From Massospora cicadina (lineage: Eukaryota > Entomophthoromycota > Entomophthoromycetes > Entomophthorales > Entomophthoraceae): DNA of 64,000 bases. A program made the position numbers and the translations under genes. How positions within the stretch are numbered: position 1 is the stretch's first letter; each line of letters starts with the position of its first letter. Below, piece after piece: positions 46,160 to 58,500 of the stretch. The notes below the pieces were generated by a model. The model searched no databases. It saw only the letters and a program-made list of their open reading frames with translations, and was not told where the DNA came from. Location: assembly GCA_022478985.1 (NCBI GenBank), contig JAKSZP010002653.1:186001-250000 (forward strand), read 5' to 3'.

Positions 46160-46306
46160 TCGTTGCAATCACTTTTGCAGCTTATTCAATTCAAGTCTGA
46201 TTCTAGTTTAATAATCTCACAGAGGAGATTAGTCTGCGCCCATGTCAGGGAGCAGTTGGGTAAGTAAGGTAAGAGGAGCAGGTGGTAGGCCCACGGCCTC
46301 AAACGT

Positions 46307-47640
46307 TTGAAAACGCCCCAGAGAAACTGGCGGAATAGAAAAAAATATAAAAAAACTGGCGGTCACTATTTACCCAGAAATCCTCACTTGGCAAGCGCGA
46401 TGCAACTGTACATCAACACGCCGCACTCCCAACCACTCTCGTCAGTGGAATATGGAGTCAGTGTGTTTCTGGACATTCAACAAACAGCTCTATGGGAAAA
46501 ATTTTGTGGGGATGTGCACACTTTTTTCCTGACTGTGGTGTACATCGCACCTCACTCCATGTCACGTGGTTGGCTGGACCTCAGTTTTGAAAACAAGGAG
46601 GCAGCAGACAAAGCTGCTGTGGTGCATGTAGTGATTGACCTCTCCAAAGGGCAACGGGTTGTTGAAACCAAATGCACCAGATGGTCAAAATCCAACCAAA
46701 TTTTCCTCACGTTTGACTTTTTGCCTACTACAGTAAAACTAGCCATTTTGGAGCAGCACCTGAAAGATGGTCTCACCATTTATGGCGAAATACAATCTTT
46801 TGAGATGCAACGCTTTATGCTGATGCCACACCTGTGCACCAGCAAAGCCATTGCAGTTCTGACCCCAACTGAGGAGATTGCGAAGGACCTAACCCAGATC
46901 CCGCACTCCACATATATCAATATTTAAGGGCATACCACCCACCCTTTCTGGGTAATGACGGACAGCGCACCCCCCATCTGCACCAACTGTGATGCATTTG
47001 GACATAAGGCACATGCATGCCCCACTAAGGAGGGCATCACATTCCAAGAGCACCCCTCGGTGGCCATGGCCAGCGGAGAGGCACACTATGAACCAACTGC
47101 AAGCACCAAAGAGGCTTTCCCATGGGGAGCACAAGGCTGCTACCTACTGGTAAAACCTATTTCCCCGCAAGAGTGGAAGAAGGCCAAGTGGCTGCAGGAC
47201 TGCAGCCAAGGAAGCGGCCAAAGTCACCACTGCTATCCCACACTCCCAACGCCAGGAGGACATCAAAACCTTCGCGGCAGAAGAAACTTGGGAATCCATC
47301 AACCAATCAGATTGGGAAGCCCATGCTGATTGGGCCACCCAATCTGAGGATCCGATGGGTGACTCAATTTCACCCAATCTTTGCAACCAAGCTCCAGTCA
47401 AAACTGACTTGGGGTCCAACCTACCTGAAAATTTTTACAACCTGATTGTTGGTGCACTGAACTCATCCGCACCATAAAAAATTCGTTCAATGTTGGGGAA
47501 ACAAAAAGCAAAGGCAAAAACCAACGCGAACCTTTCTGCTAAAATCAACAAAACTACTGATAGCATTGCTGCAAACACCCACGCCACTGTGAAAGCCCAT
47601 GGGGATACAAAGGAGGCTGGTGGGCCTGGGTGCCCACCCC
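46307..47640 (+). pseudogene. LINE ORF1 (RNA-binding protein)
   Basis: One frame is open from 46307 to 47329 except for a TAA at 46925-46927. The N-terminal part may be an RRM-like fold (H-S-M-S-R-G-W-L-D-L-S-F-E-N-K-E-A-A). A CCHC knuckle I-C-T-N-C-D-A-F-G-H-K-A-H-A-C-P lies at 46976-47023. A shifted frame continues as an acidic, Lys/Thr-rich C-terminus to about 47640. ORF1 coats the LINE RNA. ORF2 begins shortly after. Confidence 0.8.
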
Positions 47641-47657
47641 CTCACACCTAAGGTGCA

Positions 47658-48560
47658 ATGGGGGAAACCTTCACTTTAGGGACGTTGAATATTGCTGGAC
47701 TCAAGGACTTGCCATCCCAAGCTAGGAAACCGAGTTTTTTACAAAAAAATTTACCCGTGGATATCCTGGCCATCCAGGAGTCCCACTGTTTAAGAGGTTC
47801 TGAGGATGCTTGGAAAACCATGCTCCTCCCATCCCTATCCTTTTGGTCAGAGCACTGCGGGGTGCTAGTTCAGAAAAACAATTTTTTCAAATTTTTATCA
47901 TTGGAATCCTTCCTCAATGGCTGAGTCCTCATTATCACTTTCTTGTGGGCTGATGTGGCACATGCTATCATCAACATCTATGCCCCAACCTGTGCACGAG
48001 AATGTCAGGAATTTTTCTTGTCAGTCAAATCCCTCCTGTTACCCCCAGACCCTTTTGTAGTTGGCGATATGAACTGTTGGCTAAACACACCAATGGACCG
48101 TTGGCCTTCCTCCTCCCATGCCCCCCAGGGTCACGTAAAACTTCATGTTCTAAAGGCCACCCTTGGGTTAATTAATGCGCTGCCGCGGTGAGCCCTGCTG
48201 CTCAAAAACATGATGTGACCCCACATCCACAACGGCCAATTAAGGTCCATGACCCACATAGACCTTATCCTTATGCCGGCAAAAATCCACCCTCACATTG
48301 CCCACTTCCAAACAACAAAAATTGAATTCTCCAAACACCGGCTGGTCTCAATAACCTACCACCTACCTGTCACAGTGGCTAGGGCTCCGCATTGGTGCAA
48401 ACTCCGCCCACCTAAACTCGCGTCAACAGAATTTTCCACTTGGGTGGAATCAGTGACTTTAGCAAAAGAGTTTATTACACCATTTTGCGTGGACCCAATT
48501 TCCACACGGTCAGCCTTCAAAGAGGATACCATCTGCCACTCTCGCCACCTCTCCTCCTGA
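47658..48560 (+). pseudogene. LINE ORF2 endonuclease domain
   Basis: The ATG at 47658 follows ORF1 closely. AP-endonuclease blocks in order: T-L-N-I-A-G-L (Asn), A-I-Q-E-S-H (Glu), I-N-I-Y-A-P-T, V-G-D-M-N-C (Asp-x-Asn), H-I-D-L-I-L (Asp) and S-K-H-R-L-V (His). Broken by stops at about 47922 and 48189 and by a frameshift. It nicks the target DNA to prime reverse transcription. Confidence 0.88.
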
Positions 48561-48869
48561 TGCTCACAAGCTACATCAACCATCATCTCGCGTGCTCTGG
48601 CAGAGTTGGCACACCTGGAGTCCAACATCCCAGCCACAGGATACAGCCCTGCATGGGGCTGGAAGTGGGCGGAGGCAGCCGCCCACCTCAATGCGCTCAA
48701 AAGGCACCACAAACTCCGGGTTTGTGTTCAGTACAGGGCCAAAAACATTACAGAGGGTGACAAGTGCACCACATATTTTTTTAAAAAATTTTCGCACCAC
48801 GCCAGAGTGTGGCCTGCACACAGGTGTGAAGATTGGATGATTCCATCGCGGATACGCCAGCTGAAGTGG

Positions 48870-50410
48870 CAATCAAAATACAAAAGTATTACTCTGAGTT
48901 ATACCAATCTGATCCAATCCAGCTGGCTGAAGTGGCGGAATTTTTGACCAAACCCACATCTGCACCATTTCCTGATACCCAGAAATAATGAATTTGATTA
49001 CTCTAAATGAACTATGGACAGCCATCCGCGGTGCACCAAATTGGAAATGCCCAGGCCCAGATGGCATTCCATATGAATTATATAAAAAGTACTTCAAATA
49101 TATATCCCCACTGCTGCTTGCCTCACTTAACCAGAGCCTTCTGGAAACGCGCCTCCTACCAGGAGGACAAGAGGCCTTCACCATCACACTCTTCAAAAAA
49201 AGGGGACAAGCTAGACTTAACCAATTGGCGCCCCATTTCTCTAACAAACACATACACCAAAATTTTAACAAAAATCATGGCTAACCGTTTAGGGATTGTA
49301 GCATCTGCCACCATCTCCCCAGAACAATTCGGTTTCATACCCAGAAGGTCGATTTGGGACAACGTGCACTCTGTGGCTAACGCATGCCAGTCCACAGCCT
49401 CTGGGGCTCTTGTATTCTTGGACCAACAGAAGGCCTATGATAGAGTAAACTGGGAATACCTCAGGGCCTGCCTCCATCAATTCTGCTTACCCCCTCGCTT
49501 CATCAACTGGGTAATGCTGCTCATGGAATCTGCAACAATGGCAGTGCGTGGCCCTGGCTTCCTAACATGTGTAGTCCACCCTCAAAGGGGCTTGCGACAA
49601 GGGGACCCCCTTAGCCCATTCTTATACAACTCCAGCCTTGACCCACTACTTCGAAACATGAATGCCTAACTCACTGAGGTCCATGTGCCAGGCCAAGTCC
49701 CAGTCAAGATGATGGCGTTTGCAGATGACTGTGTGGTTGGAATGCCTAATAATAAAGATGCACGCGCACTTGAAGCTCTCATCCAGGAGTATTCCCAGGT
49801 AAGTAATGCTGCACTGAATGCTTCCAAAACTGAAATCATCCTCCTTGGTCGGTATCAAACCTGCTGGGCCCCAGCGACCAGTGCCCAGCCTGGCCCATCT
49901 GCTCACACACGTGCTCGCCCTCCCAGCTCACCCCACACCACCCCACTGGTGCTCCCCTTCGTGCCACGCCCTACCATAGGGCTGGTCCGCCATCTGGGCG
50001 TGTGGGTGGAGGCAGGCGGGTACACATCAGCAGTAAAGGAAAGTCGTATTCTAGATAACATGATGAAGTGCATCGCCTCCCTCAGAGACTACCCTACTTC
50101 CCTTACTGGCAGGGTTGTTTTAGAAAATTCTATGCTCCTCTCCAAAGTCTGGTTTGGAGCCCACGCCATCCCCTTCACCCCAAGCTTTTTCAAATCCTTG
50201 TATGCCCTTCTGCAAGGATGGCTATGGTCAGGCCGCCCACCACCAGTACGGCTAGAGGTCATGTTTGGCCCTCATCATCATGGTATTAATGGCCTGCTTG
50301 ACTTCAAAGCCCATGCTGCCAAGATCCTGGGCACCTGGATTGCGGCCATCACTGACCCTATGCTCCCCTCCCAACACTGGTCCCGCGCGGCCTGCTCCAA
50401 CTTCTCCTGA
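48870..50410 (+). pseudogene. LINE ORF2 reverse transcriptase domain
   Basis: RT blocks in two main frames: C-P-G-P-D-G-I-P-Y-E-L-Y near 49050, N-W-R-P-I-S-L-T-N-T near 49220, S-P-E-Q-F-G-F-I-P-R-R-S near 49315, L-D-Q-Q-K-A-Y-D-R-V-N-W near 49420 (first Asp), G-L-R-Q-G-D-P-L-S-P near 49590, and M-A-F-A-D-D near 49710 (catalytic F-A-D-D intact). One frameshift near 49200 and stops near 49669. The layout is that of the L1/Tx1 group. Confidence 0.92.
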
Positions 50411-50639
50411 GCCTTGGGCCTTAACAATCCATCGAACCCTCACTCCCAATGAAATACCTGGCTTCACACCCAATGGCCACAGGTCCTCACGGGACTAAAA
50501 CCCACTACAAACGAATCCTCCTCTCCATGCGGAGTGCTGAGTGGAGAATTCATATTAGCTGACACACAGCCCAGTGAGGCCGCCCCTCTCCTCAGTTCAC
50601 ACAAGAGGTACAGGGGCTACCCATCCAAGATGGCGTGAT

Positions 50640-51284
50640 CCCCACACGGCCCCATGTCCTATCCATGGTGGACTACCTGGACATGATGGACATCCCTTAC
50701 TCCATTGAGACCCAAAAAACTATCTGGAAATACGCATACCATCCTCTGTTGCAGCCTCAAATCCATTCCCATGTGTGGTGCTGCCTGAGGCGGGTGTACA
50801 TATGGCTGAGCGCTCTAACGCTTTACACTCATCCTGCGTCATGTGTGGCCAGTATGGAACGCTGTTCCACCGCCTGGAGAAGTGTCCTAACTCTAAAGTG
50901 ATATGGCGTGAAGTTCAACGTCTGCTGGGCCATGATCAAACACATCCCTTCAGTTTGTCAAGAGATATGTTTGCTTTATCAATGGCCTCCTCCCTTCCAC
51001 CCTCCCTCCGTGCTCTGGTGGTTGCAATCGCCATGTTGACTATCCACACGATTGTCTTGGATGCCATCACAGGCTCCACCCCCACCCTCCCAGAAGCTGT
51101 CCACAGATTCCAGTCTCTTTTGGTGGACCACTTTAAGGCGTGGATGTTTGGATACCTCCCACCGCGTCGCCAACAGCTGGTCTCCTCCTGGTTCCCAATT
51201 TGGTTCATCAAATCAGACCCTTTCCTCCACACGTGTTCAATTGTGGCTACGGCCTCTTCACACGTTCCCTCCCCCTCCCCATAA
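50640..51284 (+). pseudogene. LINE ORF2 C-terminal Cys-rich domain
   Basis: Frame 50775-51284 contains C-V-M-C-G-Q-Y-G-T-L-F-H-R-L-E-K-C, the C-x2-C-x7-H-x4-C motif at the C-terminus of L1-type ORF2, followed by a hydrophobic helical tail. Stop at 51282. About 145 nt of 3' UTR follow. Confidence 0.8.
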
Positions 51285-51442
51285 GTGGCGTTCCCGCTGG
51301 CAACAAGAGATAGCATCGCTTCTCTGGGGTGCCTTCCCTGTTACTAAGCTTTGTCTCTTTTGGGTCAAATTTGGAAGTGTCCATCCCATGGTCGGCCTTA
51401 CTCACATTAAATTTAAAAATTAAAATTTGTTTGTAAATAAGA

Positions 51443-52480
51443 CTTAAGTTGCACAATAGTCAATAGCAGCACCCGGTCAATGTAAGATAAAGTTAATTTT
51501 AAAGTAGTTGAAGTTTGCTCTCAACATAAACTATTGTCAAAGTATGGATATCTGGTCCAGTAAGCACCATTAGTGAACGAGTCTACAGTTCTTTTTATAT
51601 GAGATTTAGCTCCCTACATGTCAGCTCTCATGCCATAGAGTTGCCCAACAGCAATTATCAATTTATATTAGTAACAATTTCATTCAAATATATAGTATTA
51701 TCATCTATGAAGATTTTATACGCATGATCCTTAGTCAGTCATTGCCTTTAGGTCACTACAAATAAAAGGTTATTTTTACCAACTAATTTTATCAATGTGG
51801 CTTACACTGATGGAAAATTCCTATATGCTACAAGAAAGTCAACATCATAATCAGTACCCTCCTTTCATCATTTACAAAAATTATGTATCCCTTTACAAGC
51901 GTCCCCTTGTGTTTTTCTTACAAGGAAACAGTGGGTTGTAAGCACCAGATTTTCTTAATCTTTAGGACAGGTTATTAAAAGAAGCCTTTTCTATGGGAAA
52001 AAGTACTGAAAATTCTCAAGTGGCTCACGATTTAATCATCCTTAGACCCAAGGAAATCTGCGTTCCCTAATAACTTATCAGCTTGGAGCATTACCGTGTA
52101 GAAAGGACAGAAGGTGGTCTTCATCCATCTAGTACCCAAAGAAGAAATATATCAATTGAAGGTTTGGAGAACTATTGGAGTTTGGCCTTCCTGACGTCAC
52201 TCAAATGCATGTGCACTTACCTTATGAAATCAAATGGAGGCCTTTTAAGTGTAAAAAAGATCAAACCTTGCTTTTATTAAGGAATTATGTGCATGTATTG
52301 GTGACCAATGATTATGATTTAGGGTGAGCTAAAACAATATTAACTGCATTGATACTGGGGAATGCTTGACCAATATGCGCACACCATATATAGCTTAGCC
52401 AAGTAAATTAAAAAGTCATATGAAAAGATCTTGATCAAATATCAACGCAAAGAATAATTATGCCATCTTACAGTCCTTGG
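51443..52480 (+). pseudogene. Ty3-5 pol, degenerate protease and linker region
   Basis: About 1 kb of AT-rich sequence with no open frame over 65 codons, between the LINE and the readable RT. Position implies protease and PR-RT linker; a block near 52120-52240 with H-L-V-P-K-E and a run into the RT supports it weakly. Confidence 0.4.
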
Positions 52481-53580
52481 GCCAGTATGTGCTTATTATC
52501 AAGAAAAAGGATGGCTCCAACAATGTTGTAATTGACTGTTGTCAACTAGTAAAATTACTAAAAATATTTAGACCCTTTATCACATATAGACAATTCCCTC
52601 AATTGAATAGAGTGTAAGAAGCATTTCACTGGCATGGATCTCATCAGTGGTTATTGGCATATCAACCTGACAAAAGTGAATAAGAATAATGTGCATTCAT
52701 CATGACACATAATATATAAACTAACACGCATGACTCAAGGTTTTTATAACGCTCTTAACCCTTTCAGAGAGCCATGAACACAATTTTAGGTGATCTAAAA
52801 TTGAGCTTCATTTAGTACATCATAACATTAACGTTTTGTTGTGCACATTTGCATTTAAAATCTTACTAACTTAGATGAAGTATTTGAGAAGATAGCCAAG
52901 GCTCAAAAATATATTAAACCCGGCATTGTCATTTTTTAAGACTCAATTGGAGTACCTGGGTCACATTGTCAATACTCAAGGGAAACGTCCCAACCCCAAA
53001 AGCTCATTAATGTCAACTAATAAAATTCCTGAGAAAAGATGGGACGTGAAGGTGTTAAGAAAAGTAGAATTCTACCGTCAGTTTATACAAGAGGTTCACA
53101 CAATTAGCCAAGCACTTAATCCACGTACTAATAAGCGGAGTAGTCTTTTTTAATAGTCTACAAAATGCAAGGATATCTTCAAAAATAAAAAGCTCCTCAA
53201 CACTGGGAACTAGTGATACGCTACCTTAATTTATCCCAGATGTTTATTGCTTGATCTGGCGCTTCTTTGATGGCCATTGGAACAGGGCTATTCCAATGTG
53301 ATGATCATGGTAAGGAACATCCATAATTTTTTGAAGCTAAACAATCACTAAACAGGAGAGAAACTATACAGTAATGGAACATGAATGTATAGCCATTATT
53401 TTTGTTTGCAAAAATTCTGCAATTATCTTCATGGGACTACGTTCCAATTAATCACAATCATGCCTCCTTGCGTTGGTTGCACAACCTTAAGAAGCCCAAA
53501 GGACTGCTAGATGGATACTGATGCCCCTGTCTTACAACTATGTAATAGTACAATGAGCTGAATCTTATAATTAAAATTCA
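52480..53580 (+). pseudogene. Ty3-5 reverse transcriptase and RNase H remnants
   Basis: Translation gives I-K-K-K-D-G-S-N near 52500, a Q-W-L-L-A-Y-Q-type remnant near 52650 and R-A-M-N-T-I-L-G-D-L-K-L-S near 52765-52805. T-Q-L-E-Y-L-G-H-I-V-N near 52940-52980 marks the end of RT. RNase H: Y-T-V-M-E-H-E-C-I-A-I-I near 53370 and K-G-L-L-D-G-Y-type near 53500. Heavily mutated, with small indels throughout. Confidence 0.7.
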
Positions 53581-53799
53581 AATGGACTTTCCAAGATGCC
53601 CATTGTTATTGCATTGTATCCTTTTTTTGGGCCAAATGTTTGAGAAAATGAAGGCCTGCAAGTATAATGATGAGAAGCTTACCATAAGACGCACATTGAA
53701 CCAATTACTAAAGAACATGGAAATGAGTTTAACACACCTTACTGAAGTTAAAGTTATATTTAAAGATTTTTATACCTAGTCCTATCCAAACAATCGTCA

Positions 53800-54870
53800 A
53801 TAATTATGAAAGCTTGTTGTATTGATGGCCATGGCGGACTGGTCAAAACCCAGAAACAAACTTTAACAGAGCTACCATTGGAAGCCCAGGAGAAATATTA
53901 TCCAGGAAATTTTGATGAAACGTGAAGAATGACAATCAAAACATCCTTTCAAGGTCTCCACTATCTATCAATTAATAAAGTCACTTTTTGGCTTGACATA
54001 CTATCTCAATTATTATTATTAGACTTTTTCCTATCAGCAACTTTAGTCTCTGATTCATTTTTGTGGCCATCAACCACTTGACTAAGTGGGTCAAGGCTAA
54101 ACCATTTGCAATGTCAGAGCAGTCACTTATACTAAATTTTTCATGTAAATTATTGTTCATAGGCACAGGATCCGCAGGTTATTGCAACAGACATTGCTAC
54201 CAATTTTACTTCTAGGATAATTACTGAACTAATCAAATCATTCAAATTAGAGGGGTCATAGATGCCCCTTACCATCTAGAGGCTAATGGGAATGTTGAGA
54301 GGAAGAGTGGAATATTAGAGAAAATCTCTGCAAGTCTGCTGCCACTTCCCCATTCAAGTGGACCCTTTATGTTGGCCAACAGTATTTGCCTATAGTATTA
54401 TTATCATGGTACTAGAATGTCCTCATCATTTCAAATACTCTATGATCGGCAGCCTGCCTTGCCCCCATTGTTGCACTCAGTCATAGAAGACAAGGATTGG
54501 ATCTGACCCAATAATTATCTTGCCGTATTGGTCTGGGCATTAATTAATATTAAAACAAAAGCTTATGGGGCTTCCTTAACTAGAAAAATTAATCCAAATA
54601 ACTAAGAAAATATGCATAGATGAACCATACACAAATTCAAGAATGGTGACCAGATATCATAATGTGATACATATTGGTATGTAAGAACACATAAAAATGC
54701 AACTCTTTGGAAAAGACTTACTGTGATCTTAGAACTTCAGCCTTTGACGTCTATACCTTCAGACACTTATTAATGGGTTATTTATTAGGAAAGATTCACA
54801 AAATAAGTTTAAAACCCTACTACGGCAGTCAACCTCTTAAAGAAATTACTTAAAGAATGAGTTGAGTCAA
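53800..54870 (+). pseudogene. Ty3-5 integrase remnant
   Basis: Near 54060-54100: V-A-I-N-H-L-T-K-W-V-K-A (first acidic position now Asn). Near 54170-54215: Q-V-I-A-T-D-I-A-T-N-F-T. A Y-H-L-E-A-N-G-N-V-E-R block near 54270-54300 marks the catalytic Glu. Same arrangement as Ty3-2. Stops throughout. Confidence 0.65.
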
Positions 54871-55429
54871 GAAAGGAGGCATGTTATCAAAAAGATTTAC
54901 TTGACTTTTTATACTATCTCTCTACCCCTTTATGTAGTTTATAAACTATTAAGACAAACGCAAATGTTCAAGTCATTAACATATACCACTTTTAGTCCAA
55001 TTGTTTGAGCGTTCCATCCATTCCAGTTAACCACACAATGGTTCTAATCCTTTATTCATTCTTTTCCTGTAAATGGGTACATTGTGTTTATATGTACTCA
55101 TTGTACCCATTGTATACCATATTGATTGTGTTTTTAAGATCTGGACATTGTTGTTATGTGGGTAAGAAATTGACAATTTCTTTTTGATAATTATCCTAGT
55201 AAAAAAAGACTTTTTAAAAATATATCTAGTATTTGGGAAGTCGTTCCTGAGGCAGAAATTTAATATACCAGGAATTATAGAAATTTATTATTGTGTAGCT
55301 TTTCTATACAATATTCTGAAGAAACGACCTTGTCAGGGGACATAGGTCATATAATCAGGGAAGCTTGAAGAAGCACCAAGGAGGAAAAATAGCCTGTGCA
55401 ATATTGTGCGTTTGTTGTGCACTATAATA
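54869..55429 (+). repeat. Ty3-5 polypurine tract and 3' LTR
   Basis: CAAGAAAGGAGGCA precedes TGTTATCAAAAAGATTTACT at 54882. The LTR ends ATAATA at 55429, where the 5' LTR has ATAACA. Confidence 0.75.
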
Positions 55430-55950
55430 TTAAAAAATCTTTTATTTGTTACCTCACCTTGACAGCTCTAACTAATAGTATATATGAACAAAAATTGTAT
55501 TTTAATACTTACTGGTGTACCTATTGATTCCCTAATACATCAAATACCTCGGCTTATAGGCCTAGTTTCATTTCACTATTGTATTAATTTATTATAAACC
55601 TTGTCCCTGTTCCAGCGTAAACTATCTGTCAATAGGTTTAGCATTTATTATTTTGGTCATTTTCCAGTGTCTAGGTTATAAATGGCTGAATGCTATCTTA
55701 ATGTGAATGTTTAAGCCCTAGGCATACGTTCTATTAAACTATTTTGAATAAGTGCAACCATTATTCAATTTTAAGTGCTGTTAGTTGCACTAATGAGAAC
55801 CCTGGGAATGAGAGATCATATCTAAGAGGAACTTAGCATTTGGAAGGTGATCTTGTTTTTTGAACTTTCCAAAGTCTACACAAATATAGATATAATCTGC
55901 TGTCACATACCCACTGTGAGTAAACAAAACCATGTTGTGATTATTTTATA
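55430..55950 (+). repeat. Ty3-7 repeat, left copy, part 2
   Basis: Continues the repeat cut at 32261 and aligns with about 59910-60450: shared blocks include CTTGTCCC, TCAATAGGTTT, GTGTCT(A/C)(G/A)GTTATAA and TGAATGCTA(T/C)CTTAA. It also shows that Ty3-5 is the inserted element. Confidence 0.6.
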
Positions 55951-58330
55951 TTTAGCCAAAAACTTTTTGTGACAACTTTAAAAGTTTCCCTTTTTTCTAC
56001 AAGTGTCTGTTTCATACTGATTTCTTGTTAATTAGTGCGACTTAGCTGTGCTAAATGCATTTGATTCCAAATTGCTAATTGCAACGTCTGGTGGTTACTA
56101 TATAAAAGTTTTTGCATCACTTTTCACCTACTTTTCTAATATGGATCACAATATGAAGACTTGGTATTCCTTAACTGACCCATACCATGATATCAACTCC
56201 TTGATAAACCTTTTAAGACCACAGACTAATGATAAATGATTTGATCTCAGCCCTTGGTGCTCTACCTTAAAACTGTCCAGGCTCAGGACCAACACAATGC
56301 GGAGCTTTGCAAGCCCACAGTTCCGTCGAGCCAAATCTACAATTATATCAAATATGGCTCTTGACAATGTAACCACCCTCATGTGGAGAATTGTACCTTA
56401 GTAAAATGGTTTTTTACCTTGGAAACTGACCCCAACAAGTTTAATACTGATGGCAATGAGGCAATAATGGTGCCAAAATTGCCTAAAGTCCTTTACTTAA
56501 CTTCTCTTTCTGGCAGTTTCAAATATCCCCATATGCTAGAACACCCAGTTCAGGATATACAAGCAACTGCTCTTAGCGATGCTCCTTCATCTTATACTGG
56601 CGCTACCTCAGCAGCCTCAGATACTTAAATTTAACCCCATTAATTAACAATATGGTTTTTTTTTCAAGTTTTTGAGACTAACTGGGAATCAGGTCCTAAT
56701 ACTTATCATCAAGTTAGCCCTGTGAACATGTATAAATTAAATAAAAAGGAAATATTCCCATCTTCAAGCGGTTATTTAAACTTTATATGGAAAATGAAAA
56801 TGACCAGGCCAAGATAACATGTTAATTAACATTTTAGATCTCGATAGTCAACAATTGGTAATGACAAAGATTTGTGACACTGGCATGTCTTACAATAATG
56901 CAAAAGAAATTATATGGATGAATTTGGCGAGGAAAAATTTACAGTAGGACGAAAACCTCCTACCCTTTTTATAAAACTTTAAACTAGAGGAAGAAGTTCT
57001 AGCCTTTGTTGAACATTTTCCCACGAGGCCCAGATGTTGTAGGGGATATGGTTCTGAGTCACTATGATTAATAGATTGCGTCCTGCCATGCCTGTGAACC
57101 TTATAAGACTTACTAATCCATGCTATCATTCTTGGTTTTGAAAAATCACCATAAATAATATGGTGGATTACCATTGTCGCTGCTTTCTTACTTTTGAAGT
57201 ACCGTACATTAAATATTTTTAAAAAAGAATATAATATTTATTATACGGCTTTGATTGAGGACAACAATATGGGAAAAGCCATGGAGAAATAAATTGTATA
57301 TTTTGCCTCTGCTAACAGTTCAATAATCTATTTAAAGAATCAAATCATAAAGTTTACGTCTTGCTGGTATGTTAATAAAGAGTTAGGATGCTTTAGCATC
57401 AAATATGCATCATCTATAATGATCATATGTTAGCTACGCCTCCGCGGCTACAGGATAATATGAACTTATTCATCAAACAGAGATTGGATGACATAAGACA
57501 TTGTTTTTAAGACACCTAGTAAGACTCTTGTTGTGATAATATTATGTTTTATTGATATACAATGCTTCATCCACGCAACAGCATCAATCCCTATAACTTA
57601 TTTTATAATGATCATGAGGATCCATCCTCAGTCTTACACCCCTTAGTTGGCAATAATCTATACCTGTGCCCAAGCGGCCCATGATGCAAGAGGATGTTAA
57701 ATAATTCTTAAAATAGGTCTTAATATTCAACTGGTTTGATTTTGTAACTTGTGTAAAAAGTAAGACATCCTCCCAATTAGTCATCAGAAAAAACCTGGAG
57801 TTATTAGATCCTTTCTAGAATACTTTAGGACCAAATTAAATTCCGCTGCAATTTGGACAAAGCTTAACTATGGTACCTGGCAATCAAGCCTTTATGGTAA
57901 CAGTATTAATCAGAATTACCTGATAAATTATATGTAAATTCTTCCCTAACTCTGCCAATTTAAAACAGATCCCATTAATGCATCTGATGCAATCTATATC
58001 CATCAGTTAGAAAGCAAAGTATCTTCTGCAAAAACCTAATCTTATTTAAATCATCTAAAAAGGTATCAGCTTACTGCCTTTATATATGTGTTGCTATTAA
58101 AGAATAAATAAACTAGAAATTACGGTGAGTTTTCCAGTTTAAGGGGTTTCTATAAAAGTATGGTAAAAAACCACTCAATGAAAACCCTCTGATCTGACCC
58201 ACCAGTCCAGACCTATCTGGCAAAGACCCTTAATAACTGGGGAAAAACAAAAAAGGATTGCAATAAAATACTGGCCTTTTAGCCTCAGCTTCTTGGTAGC
58301 CTATCTTAACCACTCATTTTTGAATTCTGG
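55951..58330 (+). mobile_element. Presumed internal region of Ty3-7
   Basis: Lies between two similar repeat copies in the same orientation. A frame at 56383-56628 could be gag (V-K-W-F-F-T-L-E-T-D-P-N-K-F) and degenerate sequence near 58130-58290 (G-F-Y-K-S-M-V-K-N-H, then W-G-K-T-K-K-D-C-N-K) resembles the end of Ty3 RT. No integrase is seen. The assignment as LTR element is tentative. Confidence 0.4.
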
Positions 58331-58500
58331 TCATTAGTCAAGTGGGGAGAGAAGTTGCTATTGGTCAGACTAACCATCTGAATAGTTATTTAATTACTTT
58401 ATTTTATAGTTTTAACCAATCATAATGATAAAGGCTTCAAACAATCTATGCTAATTTTAGGTTAATATATAAATTGTTTTTCTTATGGATTACTCATCCC

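Larger units (their letters stand above)
46111..51429 (+). mobile_element. L1-type LINE, near full length
   Basis: Flanked by TTTGTAAATAAGA at 46098-46110 and 51430-51442, a 13-bp target duplication. Carries ORF1 with a zinc knuckle and ORF2 with AP-endonuclease, reverse transcriptase and a Cys-rich C-terminus. Ends in TTAAATTTAAAAATTAAAATTT rather than a pure poly(A). Its coding region is clearly richer in G+C than the Ty3 remnants around it. Both ORFs have stops and frameshifts but remain highly readable, implying a younger insertion. Confidence 0.92.
32262..55429 (+). mobile_element. Ty3-5: old Ty3/gypsy element enclosing SINE, Ty3-6 and LINE
   Basis: LTRs at 32262-32799 and 54882-55429 bracket a gag with a decayed knuckle (33700-35860) and RT, RNase H and integrase remnants (52480-54500), all on the + strand. 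Between gag and pol lie Ty3-6 and a LINE. No 5-bp duplication is visible at the outer ends, so the pairing of these LTRs rests on similarity, orientation, the polypurine tract and the continuity of the Ty3-7 repeat across the insertion. Confidence 0.7.

Noticed and set aside
52110..52150. CATCCATCTAGTACCC as a fifth micro-insertion
   Set aside because: The A-rich tail and flanking duplication are missing and it reads as part of the Ty3-5 pol frame.
32257..55434. Five-base target duplication for Ty3-5
   Set aside because: GTAGC before the 5' LTR and TTAAA after the 3' LTR do not match; the element may be too old or its ends altered.
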